A DNA stretch of 10,938 nucleotides from Verrucomicrobiales bacterium (GCA_028293305.1 JAQGPD010000550.1:1-10938); one strand, 5' to 3'. Shown: positions 1 through 6,710, numbered from the stretch's first letter. Notes: a model not told the origin generated them from the sequence alone. A program made the numbers and translations.

Positions 1-39
1 CACGTCCCCCCGCATCCCCCCACGCGCGCCATCAGACCT
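1..39. other. Non-coding tail with two C6 tracts
   Basis: This short stretch lies downstream of the thioredoxin-like gene stop. It holds two runs of six C at 6-11 and 16-21, so the coding (minus) strand reads G6-ATGC-G6 starting 19 bases after the stop codon. I see no gene, and no hairpin followed by a T-run that would mark a classical terminator. The left edge cuts off whatever follows. Confidence 0.5.
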
Positions 40-486
40 TCACAAAGACCGGATCCACTTGATATAATCCTCCGTCCCGCCCGAAAAACCCGCCTTCATG
101 TCCAGCACTTTCCCGGATCCGTTGGCGACCACCATGGTGGGAAATCCGCGGAAGCCCGGCAGCTTCATCAAATCCACATGCGCCGGCGAAGTCGGTTGGC
201 CGCCCTCCGGATAATCAAAAACCTGAAACACGATTTCCTTGCCCGCGAAAGCCCCCCACTCCGGGGTGCTCAGCATGCCCCGCTCCATGGATTGGCAGGC
301 GGGACACCAATCCGAGCCGGTGATCAATAACACCAACTTGCGGTCGAGGGTTTTCGCTTTGTGCACCAGGCCCACCACCGACTTCGGCAAGTCCCCGCCG
401 GCATCGGAGCCCCACCCGTCCCGCATGGTTTTCACCACAAAAAACGTCGCGCCCACTATCAACAATAGCTTAACCCAGGAATTCAT
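40..486 (-). CDS. Membrane-anchored thioredoxin-like protein (CPAC active site)
   Basis: A 148-residue thioredoxin-fold protein. Residues 5-20 form an uncleaved-looking N-terminal hydrophobic anchor, followed by a spacer and the fold. The redox motif is WCPAC (C61 and C64), preceded by LLITGSD and followed by QSMERGMLSTPEW; the cis-proline is P116 in GFPTMVV. The GSDWCPAC context resembles the Thioredoxin_7-type proteins common in Verrucomicrobiota and Planctomycetes. The anchor suggests it works on the outer face of the inner membrane as a thiol reductase, oxidase or isomerase; the direction of electron flow cannot be read from sequence. It is the last gene of the left minus-strand block, 147 bases after the kinase gene. 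No Shine-Dalgarno precedes the ATG, and a promoter-like element ends only eight bases upstream, so it may have its own leaderless transcript. Fold call firm, function inferred. Confidence 0.88.
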   Translation of the reverse strand: MNSWVKLLLIVGATFFVVKTMRDGWGSDAGGDLPKSVVGLVHKAKTLDRKLVLLITGSDWCPACQSMERGMLSTPEWGAFAGKEIVFQVFDYPEGGQPTSPAHVDLMKLPGFRGFPTMVVANGSGKVLDMKAGFSGGTEDYIKWIRSL

Positions 487-494
487 AAGCTTGA

Positions 495-523
495 TATATA
501 CAACTCAAAGCGCCTTCCCGCAA
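495..523 (-). promoter_or_regulatory. Candidate sigma-70-like promoter of the thioredoxin gene
   Basis: On the minus strand a TTGCGG hexamer (518-523) stands exactly 17 bases before TATATA (495-500). The TATATA ends 8 bases before the ATG at 486, so a start site about 7 bases past the -10 would give a leader of one or two bases at most. This fits the lack of a ribosome binding site. The -35 half matches the consensus only at TTG, so the call is tentative. Confidence 0.35.
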
Positions 524-576
524 ATCCACAAAACCGGATTCAGCCAACCTGTGTTTATTTGATCCACAACAACCCG

Positions 577-616
577 CTCCCCAACTCCCCAACTCCACGC
601 CTCCCCGCCTCCCCGA
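577..616. repeat. Five-unit 8-bp tandem repeat, G-quadruplex-capable on the minus strand
   Basis: Five contiguous 8-base units read CTCCCCAA, CTCCCCAA, CTCCACGC, CTCCCCGC and CTCCCCGA. Four of them carry a C4 tract (579-582, 587-590, 603-606, 611-614), so the minus strand, which is the coding strand of both flanking genes, shows four G4 tracts with loops of 4, 12 and 4 bases. The array begins 18 bases after the kinase stop codon and lies in the spacer before the thioredoxin gene. The repeat is seen directly; quadruplex formation and any role in transcript ending are inference. Confidence 0.75.
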
Positions 617-633
617 CATCGTTCGCCGACGCG

Positions 634-2694
634 TCACGGCCATGGCACTTCCAGCCGCAACCGGGTTCCCCCGCCTGGCGCAGCGTCCACCCGCAGGCTG
701 CCGCCCAGCGTTTCCGCCCGCTGTTTCATGCCGGTCAGGCCAGCGCCGGAAACCGCTGCCGACGGGTCGAAGCCGCGCCCATCATCCTCCAATTCCAACA
801 CAAAAAACGCCGGCCCGCCGCCCACCTTCACCACCGCGCGGGTCGCCGCCGCATGGCGCATGAGGTTGTGGAGGGCTTCCTTGAAGACCAGCAGAACCTG
901 GCGTTTGAACTCCAGGGGCAGCGCCTTTCCCTGCACCCCCGGATCGACCGTGAACTCATGCGGCACCGCCGCCAACATGGAGGCCGCCGTCTCCCGCAGC
1001 CGCTGCGCGAGGTCGCCCAGGGTCCGCGTTTCCGGCCGGATCAGCCACACAATATCACGCAGACTTTCCGTTATTTCCCGGGAGAGATGATTGATCTCCG
1101 CAAAATCCTGACGCGCCTCCGCGGGGTGGCTCGTTTTGCCGCCGGCCATCTGGCTGAGCAGGGCAATGGTGCCCAGTCCGCTGCCGATTTCATCATGCAC
1201 ATCCCGCGCGATCCGTTGCCGCAGAGCCTCCATTTCCCGCCGCCGCTCGCGATGATTCCGCCGCGCGGCCCAGCCCAGCATAACAATTCCCGCCGCGGCG
1301 ATGCCGATCAGCCAGGCCGTGATGCGCCGCACCACCTGTTGTGTCAGGTCGCGGCGCAGTTCCGGCAAAACCGCCAGCCTTTGCTCCCGCTGCCGCCGCT
1401 CCTCCAACCCATCCAGATAGGTGGGCCAATCCGCCACCTGCCGCTGGCTGGTGAACCCATCCGTCAGGAACCGCGTGGACCACCGCGGCAGCTCCCGGCT
1501 GTCGGACGCGGTCACCGGCTTTTCAAAAGCGACATTTTTTCCCTCACTGAAAATCTCCATTTCCGCCAGGGCGAACAGATAGTCATTGAACCGCTCCGAC
1601 AACTTCACCGCCGTCATCCTGACAAATCTCGCCCGCATCCCGGTCACCGGCTGCACCACAGGATTTTCATATGGATTGCTGAAATCAAAACGTGACCACT
1701 CCCCCAACAAAACCGGCGAGGCGAACCCCGCCTCCTCACTGGCCTCCAACCGCCAACGCAGCGGAAATCCATACCCACGCCGCGCCGGAAACTCCACCGC
1801 CCGCGCCGGATACAGCCGGATTTCCTCCAACGGAACGGATGCCCCCAGATCCACCTGCACCCACTTCACCGCCTGCGGCTGCCGCTCCAGTTGGCTCTGA
1901 AAACCTTCCGCGACGGAACTCAAAACCCCGCAGGGAGCACCGATAACACTCTGACTGTCAACGAGGTTCAAAACCGACCAATTCCTTGGCGTCTCATCCG
2001 TGTCGGACACGCGGATGGCTTCCCGCGGCAGGCCCGCCGCCAGATTCACCGCCTCGCGCAACACCATCAGTTCACCCAAAGCGAGGAGGCTGCGCCCGTT
2101 CCGCTCCCACAATTTCACCCCGGTCACCCTGACAAAGCGGCCGTTCACAGCCTCGCCCGCCTCCACGGAAACCGGCCAGGCGCCGGGATTCGGATAGTCC
2201 GCCCCGGTGTGGTCCGCCAGCAAAACGGCGTCTTCGAACGAGGCTTCATCCGACACCTCGACCCGCCACCTGACAGGAAATCCATACCCGGCCCCGGGGT
2301 CCGCATCGACCGCGAAATCCGCCGGCACCAACACCACGCGGTCGATCCGCTGACGGCTTCCCAGGTCCAGGCGGATGACCCGTGTCTCCGGCCGCCGCGG
2401 CGTTGCCCCCGGCCCTTGCGGCCGCCCCGCGCCACGCCGTGCGGGTCCGGGCTTGCTGCTGTAGCCTATCCGTTCCGTCTGCTGATCCGGAAAGGAGGAG
2501 GGCAGCCCCGCCAGCTCCTCCTTCAGCCGCGCATCCTCGGCCTCCAGGGCCCGCAAATCCGCGCTGAACCATTCTGTCAGGCCACCTTCACCTGATCCCG
2601 CGCCGCGCCCGCAGCCGGCGCATAACAAAATTACCGGCAGCACCCTGACGGCTATTTTCAAAAGCGCATGGAGAGCGGCCGGCCGGTTTTTCAT
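634..2694 (-). CDS. Discoidin-domain sensor histidine kinase (HisKA_3 / NarL-partner type)
   Basis: A 686-residue membrane sensor kinase. The N-terminus has a signal sequence ending in a possible lipobox (LLCAGC, Cys28), then a short charged helix (45-64). Two homologous discoidin (F5/8 type C)-like modules follow at about 105-213 and 276-383; both contain GYGFP-RWR-E-S and RFVR-T-VKL-ER. Residues 386-427 look like the start of a third module. One membrane helix lies at about 457-477. The kinase core has the HisKA_3 phosphoacceptor H500 in ARDVHDEIGSGLG, an N box (E606, N610), a G1 box DDGRGF (637-642) and a G2 box GAGLTGM (650-656). Kinases of this class phosphorylate LuxR/NarL-type regulators, but none is in the window. 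The discoidin modules suggest a glycan or other envelope ligand; this is inference. The gene starts 77 bases after the LolA stop, without a Shine-Dalgarno. Confidence 0.9.
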   Translation of the reverse strand: MKNRPAALHALLKIAVRVLPVILLCAGCGRGAGSGEGGLTEWFSADLRALEAEDARLKEELAGLPSSFPDQQTERIGYSSKPGPARRGAGRPQGPGATPRRPETRVIRLDLGSRQRIDRVVLVPADFAVDADPGAGYGFPVRWRVEVSDEASFEDAVLLADHTGADYPNPGAWPVSVEAGEAVNGRFVRVTGVKLWERNGRSLLALGELMVLREAVNLAAGLPREAIRVSDTDETPRNWSVLNLVDSQSVIGAPCGVLSSVAEGFQSQLERQPQAVKWVQVDLGASVPLEEIRLYPARAVEFPARRGYGFPLRWRLEASEEAGFASPVLLGEWSRFDFSNPYENPVVQPVTGMRARFVRMTAVKLSERFNDYLFALAEMEIFSEGKNVAFEKPVTASDSRELPRWSTRFLTDGFTSQRQVADWPTYLDGLEERRQREQRLAVLPELRRDLTQQVVRRITAWLIGIAAAGIVMLGWAARRNHRERRREMEALRQRIARDVHDEIGSGLGTIALLSQMAGGKTSHPAEARQDFAEINHLSREITESLRDIVWLIRPETRTLGDLAQRLRETAASMLAAVPHEFTVDPGVQGKALPLEFKRQVLLVFKEALHNLMRHAAATRAVVKVGGGPAFFVLELEDDGRGFDPSAAVSGAGLTGMKQRAETLGGSLRVDAAPGGGTRLRLEVPWP

Positions 2695-2771
2695 GACAGG
2701 AAATGCCGCATTGGGGAAAGCTGGAGCCCGCCGGGATCACAACACCATCCGGCCGGCCGGAATAGGATAGT

Positions 2772-3452
2772 CTATTTACGCTTCACCTCGAAGCCCGTCA
2801 GATCATAGCTGAATTGGGAATCGGGAATCGCGGGGTTCTCCTTCAGATCGATAACGGTGTTATTGATCCACGATCCATCGCGCAGATGGATCTGCATGGC
2901 GCCCAGGCGGTTGGTTTTTTGATTGAGGGTCAGCACCATTTTCCGCACCGCGAAGGAGCTGCCGGCGCCGGCGGGCTTCACCTCCACGTTGTCCCAGCCA
3001 TCCACACTTTTGATTTCCGTGACTTCGAACCGCTGCAAAAACTCATCCAGGCTGGAGGGAAATCCGGCGCGCAGAAACGCGATGCCCTGCCCCGCGTCCT
3101 CACGCTCCAGAGCGGCTTTGGAGAAAACCTCCGCGGTTTTTTTCGCCGGATAAATAACCGAAAACTCCTCCGCGGGCGTCATCACCGCCACCAGTTTCGG
3201 GGGATCCCCCGCCTGCCACCGGAAGGCGCCGCCCTGGACAAACCAAAACCGGCCGGTGCTTTCCAAGGGCTTTTTAACCGTCCTCAAATGCCGCTCCTGA
3301 CGGATATCGACGATCAGACTTTTAATCCCCGCCTGCTTGGCGATCCATGCTTTCACGGGAGCCAAATCCGGCCCGCCCTGGGCCATCGCCGGCCCGGCCC
3401 ACGCCAAAAACAACACCGCCAACACCTGACATTTTCTCATCGTTCGCATCAT
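2772..3452 (-). CDS. LolA-like outer-membrane lipoprotein carrier
   Basis: A periplasmic protein of 226 residues from the chosen start. LolA shuttles lipoproteins released from the inner membrane to the outer membrane. The signal peptide is residues 1-24, ending AMA before QGG. The body shows the family pattern: a Q-E-R strand, a P-x-x-S-T-G-RFWF strand and AFRW early on, and near the end a T-N-R-L strand, IHLRDGSWINN, NPAIPDSQF and DLTGFEV. The frame stays open upstream to an ATG at 3533, but those extra 27 residues are arginine- and glycine-rich and would bury the signal peptide. The ATG pair at 3452 and 3449 follows GGGAGAG, the only clear Shine-Dalgarno in the window; either ATG is possible. 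It lies between a membrane protein and the lipobox-bearing kinase. I do not name it lolA, because remote LolA relatives also serve other envelope pathways. Confidence 0.82.
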   Translation of the reverse strand: MMRTMRKCQVLAVLFLAWAGPAMAQGGPDLAPVKAWIAKQAGIKSLIVDIRQERHLRTVKKPLESTGRFWFVQGGAFRWQAGDPPKLVAVMTPAEEFSVIYPAKKTAEVFSKAALEREDAGQGIAFLRAGFPSSLDEFLQRFEVTEIKSVDGWDNVEVKPAGAGSSFAVRKMVLTLNQKTNRLGAMQIHLRDGSWINNTVIDLKENPAIPDSQFSYDLTGFEVKRK

Positions 3453-3454
3453 GG

Positions 3455-3461
3455 CTCTCCC
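3455..3461 (-). promoter_or_regulatory. Ribosome binding site of the LolA-like gene, inside a G-run cluster
   Basis: The minus strand reads GGGAGAG two bases before the ATG at 3452 and five before the ATG at 3449. This decides the start against the upstream ATG at 3533. The site is the 3' end of a G-rich run (G5-CC-G5-TAT-G3 over 3459-3476), so folding of that run could hide it. Confidence 0.6.
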
Positions 3462-3476
3462 ATACCCCCGGCCCCC

Positions 3477-3525
3477 AAAAAAGAAAACGCGCAAATGCGG
3501 ATCCCGCCCGCCGCCGCGCCATTTG
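3477..3525 (-). terminator. Candidate intrinsic terminator after the DUF4013-like gene
   Basis: On the minus strand CAAAT pairs with ATTTG and GCGG with CCGC, separated by a three-base bulge on one side, with a GC-rich loop. Four bases later comes TTTTCTTTTTT (plus-strand A-run 3477-3487). The bulged stem makes this moderate at best. If real, it would separate the DUF4013-like gene from the LolA gene, or act as an attenuator, because only about 24 bases remain before the LolA start. Confidence 0.35.
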
Positions 3526-3554
3526 TCCCTCACGGACTTTCGGGCGGCCGTAAC

Positions 3555-4286
3555 CTATTCGACCACATCCACTTTCCCGGATTCATCCTCTGCCTCCTCC
3601 TCCATTTCCAAATGCCTCCGGTAAAACAGCCCCGCCAGCCGGGCCTCGGCCATCGCGAAATACAACCAGGCCCCGGCGGACAGCAGCCCGCCCAAAAACG
3701 GCACGCGGCCCAGCAGGGCATTCAATGCATAGGACGCCACCAGCGAAGCCAATAACAACCCCGTCAGCCCCAGATATCCAGGCATCGCCTTGATGATCCG
3801 CGGCACCACCCGCTGTGGCATGGCACCCTCCCATTCGTTGCTAATGATGATATTCAAAATCGCCATGGGAAAATAAATCGCGCCCACCAGCAACAGCAGC
3901 CAATTCCCCAGCCCCCAGCCCGCGGAATCTCCTGACAAAAACATCTGCAGCAACAGCGGACCGAAGGACACCAGCAAGGCGAACAACATCCGCAGAAACG
4001 GCAATCCAAAATCATTCAGCGGGTCCGCGGCATCCGGCCAGTCGGGCGCCTCATCCCGGCCGCTCACGGTGGTCTCCACAATATCAAAATAGTAGGCATT
4101 CATATACGCCGCCGCCAGCAACGTGGCGGCGCCCCCCACAATGATCGCTCCCGACGCCAAATCGAACAACGCCAACAACACAGCTCCGGTGACCATCAAA
4201 TATCGTCCATTCCCGCGGATCGGATAGGTCAGCGCATCCATCAACGGGGTGCGCTCCGGTTCATCAAGCTCGGTTTCATCAGTCAT
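3555..4286 (-). CDS. Multi-pass membrane protein, DUF4013-like
   Basis: A 243-residue integral inner-membrane protein of unknown function. An acidic cytosolic-looking N-terminus leads into LTYPIRGNGRYL. About six hydrophobic segments follow, at roughly 30-48, 50-66, 96-118, 126-148, 171-192 and 197-216. Between the second and third lies the polar loop SGRDEAPDWPDAADPLNDFG. The tail is a highly charged E/D-rich stretch. The opening YP motif, two helices, a loop with a P-x-W motif and further paired helices resemble DUF4013 proteins, but I cannot confirm the family without a profile search. It is the first gene of the left minus-strand block, divergent from uvrB, with 102 bases before the LolA-like start. 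No Shine-Dalgarno precedes the ATG; the bases upstream are C-rich instead. Together with its neighbours it hints at an envelope role, which is inference from position only. Confidence 0.75.
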   Translation of the reverse strand: MTDETELDEPERTPLMDALTYPIRGNGRYLMVTGAVLLALFDLASGAIIVGGAATLLAAAYMNAYYFDIVETTVSGRDEAPDWPDAADPLNDFGLPFLRMLFALLVSFGPLLLQMFLSGDSAGWGLGNWLLLLVGAIYFPMAILNIIISNEWEGAMPQRVVPRIIKAMPGYLGLTGLLLASLVASYALNALLGRVPFLGGLLSAGAWLYFAMAEARLAGLFYRRHLEMEEEAEDESGKVDVVE

Positions 4287-4490
4287 GGCGGCAGGGAGGG
4301 CGGGCGGAGGGGTTTACTTTGGATCGACTTGCCAGGACGCTGGCGGTTGGGTCAAATTCCGCAAATAAAATTAAGCTTTCATTTTGGAATCGCCAACCAT
4401 GGCCCCTCAAAATCCACCCCACCGGGAGCGGGTTGTGTTTTCGCTGATTTTTGCGGCTGAAACGCCCGGCGGAAACGCTCATGCTCTCCC
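4287..4490. promoter_or_regulatory. Divergent intergenic region between the DUF4013-like gene and uvrB
   Basis: This 204-base spacer must hold promoters for both directions. An AT-rich core lies at about 4356-4388. A perfect short inverted repeat, GCCAG-GACG-CTGGC, sits at 4331-4344 and could be an operator half-pair or a small hairpin in the minus transcript. On the minus strand TTGACC occurs near 4349-4354, but no good -10 stands 16-18 bases away. I see no SOS-type TGTTC-N4-GAACA palindrome and no Shine-Dalgarno close to the uvrB ATG. Confidence 0.45.
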
Positions 4491-6677
4491 ATGGCACACT
4501 TCAAACTCGCGTCCCCCTTCCCCCCGTCCGGAGACCAGGGCCAGGCGATCGAAAAACTCACCCGCTCGATCGAGGCCGGGAATACGCACCAGACCCTGCT
4601 CGGGGTCACCGGTTCCGGCAAGACCTTCACCATCGCCAACGTCATCGCCCGCACTGGAAAGCCCACCCTGCTTATCAGCCATAACAAAACATTGGCCGCC
4701 CAATTGTATTCGGAGTTCCGCCAGTTTTTTCCTGACAATGCGGTGGAATACTTTGTGTCCTATTTCGATTACTATCAACCCGAGGCCTACATCCCGCGGA
4801 GCGACACCTACATCGAAAAGGACTCGTCCATCAACGACGAGATCGAGCGCCTCCGCCTCAGCACCATGAGCGCGCTGCTCACGCGCGATGATGTCGTCGT
4901 CATCGCCAGTGTGTCCTGCATCTACGGCCTCGGCTCGCCGGACGACTATGCGCAGGCCATGTTCCCCATCCGCAAGGGAATGCTGATGGACCGGGATCAT
5001 TTCCTGACACGTCTGGTGGAAATGCTCTATGAACGGAACGACATTTCCTTCCAACGCGGCAAGTTCCGCGCCCGCGGGGATGTCATCGAAGTCTGGCCCG
5101 CCTCCCTCGAAAACGAAGGCATCCGCGTGGAGTTTTTCGGCGATGAAATCGACCGCATCAGCGTGTTCGATCCCCTGACAGGAAATGTGTCCAAAGTCAT
5201 CGACGCCATCACCTTTTATCCCGCCAAGCAATTCGTCACCGCTGCGGACAAAATGAAAGGCGCCCTCGTGCAAATCCGCGCCGAGGCCGATGCGCAGGTC
5301 GCGAAATTCGAATCCGAGGGCAAATTCCTGGAGGCCCAACGCATCCGCCAGCGCACGGACTATGACTTGGAAATGATGCGGGAAATGGGATTCTGCCAGG
5401 GCATTGAAAACTACAGCCGCCACCTCACCGGCCGCCCTCCCGGCGAAACGCCTTATACATTATTGGACTTTTTTCCTGACGATTTCCTTCTTGTTATCGA
5501 CGAAAGCCACGCCACCATCCCGCAGATTGGCGGCATGTATGAAGGTGACCATAGCCGGAAAACGACCCTCGTGGACTATGGCTTCCGCCTGCCCAGCGCG
5601 CTGGATAACAGACCGCTCCGCTTCCCGGAATTCATGAAACGCACCCGGCAGCGCCTCTATGTCAGCGCCACGCCGGCGAAGTTTGAAATCCAAAACAGCA
5701 CCGTCGGCAACGCCGGATACATCCCGCACCAGCGCGATAAAATCGGCACGGATGAAGGCACTCCGGAACGCCTGCCCCGCATCTCCGGCGCGGATATTCC
5801 GGTGGCGGATTTCGATGTCCTGACACCCGGCAAGGACCTCATCGTGGAGCAGATCATCCGTCCCACGGGCCTGCTGGATCCTATCATCACGGTGCGTCCT
5901 CTCAAGGGCCAGATCGACGAAACCATCGAGCAATGCCGCCTGCGCGTGGAGATCGGGCAACGCGTTCTGGTCACCACCCTGACCAAACGGACCGCGGAGG
6001 ATCTAACGGATTATCTCCGCGGCGTGGGGCTGAAGGTCCGCTACATGCACAGCGATATCAATACGGTGGAACGCGTGGAGATTCTGCGCTCCCTTCGTCT
6101 CGGGGAATTTGATATTCTGGTGGGCATCAACCTGTTGCGTGAGGGCCTGGACCTGCCGGAGGTCTCGCTGGTCTGCATCCTGGACGCGGACAAGGAAGGG
6201 TATCTCCGCTCGGAAACGAGCCTGATCCAGACGGCGGGCCGCGCTGCCCGCCACGTGAACGGCGAGGTTTTTCTATTCGCCGATATCATGACAAAAAGCA
6301 TCCAGGCGCTCATCGGCATCAGCACCTACCGCCGACGGAAACAGGAGGAACACAATACGCTGCATTCCATCATTCCGCGGAGCACCGTCCGGCACCTTCA
6401 GGAAAGTCTCCATGCGCCGGTGGACCCGTTCGCGGAGCGTTCCGCGAAGGTGGCGGAAGGAGGCAGCGACGACGACACCGCCGCCGTCATCGCCCAACTC
6501 CAGGAGGAAATGGTGGAAGCCTCCCGCGCCCTGGAATTCGAGCGCGCGGCGCTGATCCGCGACCAGATCAACGAATTGAAAGCCCTCGCGGCGGGCCAGC
6601 CCATCCCCAAGGGCTCGACCCGCGCCTTGAAAACAAATTACCTCAGCAAAGCGCCGAAGAAGAAATCACGTCGTTAG
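4491..6677 (+). CDS. uvrB: UvrABC excinuclease subunit B
   Basis: UvrB is the damage-verifying helicase-like subunit of nucleotide excision repair: it is loaded by UvrA, opens the DNA and recruits UvrC. The 728-residue protein shows Walker A GVTGSGKT (38-45), the YFDYYQPEAY beta-hairpin region (91-100) that clamps DNA, the Walker B-type DESH (337-340), SATP (392-395), RPTGLLDP (457-464), LVTTLTKR, VGINLLREGLD, the arginine-finger motif QTAGRAAR (580-587) and a C-terminal UVR motif (about 668-700) for UvrC contact. A basic tail follows. E. coli UvrB has 673 residues. The excess here is mainly an insertion of about 45 residues at 405-449, between SATPAKFEI and IVEQIIRPTG. The conserved GDQP near the start reads GDQG. 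The ATG at 4491 is the only one giving the family's N-terminus; the ATG at 4481 is out of frame. No Shine-Dalgarno is close. Confidence 0.98.
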   Translation: MAHFKLASPFPPSGDQGQAIEKLTRSIEAGNTHQTLLGVTGSGKTFTIANVIARTGKPTLLISHNKTLAAQLYSEFRQFFPDNAVEYFVSYFDYYQPEAYIPRSDTYIEKDSSINDEIERLRLSTMSALLTRDDVVVIASVSCIYGLGSPDDYAQAMFPIRKGMLMDRDHFLTRLVEMLYERNDISFQRGKFRARGDVIEVWPASLENEGIRVEFFGDEIDRISVFDPLTGNVSKVIDAITFYPAKQFVTAADKMKGALVQIRAEADAQVAKFESEGKFLEAQRIRQRTDYDLEMMREMGFCQGIENYSRHLTGRPPGETPYTLLDFFPDDFLLVIDESHATIPQIGGMYEGDHSRKTTLVDYGFRLPSALDNRPLRFPEFMKRTRQRLYVSATPAKFEIQNSTVGNAGYIPHQRDKIGTDEGTPERLPRISGADIPVADFDVLTPGKDLIVEQIIRPTGLLDPIITVRPLKGQIDETIEQCRLRVEIGQRVLVTTLTKRTAEDLTDYLRGVGLKVRYMHSDINTVERVEILRSLRLGEFDILVGINLLREGLDLPEVSLVCILDADKEGYLRSETSLIQTAGRAARHVNGEVFLFADIMTKSIQALIGISTYRRRKQEEHNTLHSIIPRSTVRHLQESLHAPVDPFAERSAKVAEGGSDDDTAAVIAQLQEEMVEASRALEFERAALIRDQINELKALAAGQPIPKGSTRALKTNYLSKAPKKKSRR

Positions 6678-6683
6678 GGACCG

Positions 6684-6710
6684 GCCGGCAACTAACACCA
6701 CCGGGCTTTT
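6684..6710 (+). terminator. Weak terminator-like hairpin after uvrB
   Basis: GCCGG (6684-6688) can pair with CCGG-C (6701-6706) across a one-base G bulge, with a 12-base loop and then TTTT. It starts seven bases after the uvrB stop and touches the stop codon of the convergent gene. The stem is short and imperfect, so this is only a candidate. Confidence 0.25.

Larger units (their letters stand above)
1618..5825 (+). repeat. Cluster of dispersed CCTGACA 7-mers on the plus strand
   Basis: CCTGACA occurs at 1618, 2128, 2269, 3425, 3931, 4731, 5003, 5174 and 5819, with a tenth copy at 9700 outside this cluster. The reverse-strand form TGTCAGG occurs only at 1342, 2575 and 7121. Copies lie inside genes of both orientations and in several codon frames. 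Their role is unknown; see the findings. Confidence 0.6.

Noticed and set aside
559..1695. Long plus-strand open frame of 378 codons antisense to the kinase
   Set aside because: Its product is a P/R/H-rich composition typical of the reverse strand of a GC-rich gene, with no motif, while the minus strand encodes a complete kinase core.
1891..2595. Plus-strand open frame of 234 codons
   Set aside because: It is antisense to the discoidin-like module 1 and the N-terminus of the kinase and shows only arginine/proline-rich low-information sequence.
3453..3533. Upstream ATG at 3533 as start of the LolA-like gene
   Set aside because: It would add 27 arginine/glycine-rich residues ahead of a good signal peptide; the ATG pair at 3452/3449 has the Shine-Dalgarno GGGAGAG.
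2814..3755. Plus-strand open frame of 313 codons
   Set aside because: It runs antisense across the LolA-like gene, the spacer and the end of the DUF4013-like gene; it has no recognisable domain, and the opposite strand has a signal peptide and family motifs.
4287..4490. SOS (LexA) box upstream of uvrB
   Set aside because: I looked for TGTTC-N4-GAACA, CTGT-N8-ACAG and GAAC-N4-GTTC-like palindromes and found none.
4479..5423. Minus-strand open frame of 314 codons inside uvrB
   Set aside because: It is a shadow of uvrB, whose plus-strand reading contains all helicase motifs.
2675..6688. CCGGCCGG palindromes at about 2678, 2752 and 6681 as a repeat family
   Set aside because: They are short GC-rich palindromes that are expected by chance at this composition; one lies inside coding sequence and flanks are unrelated.
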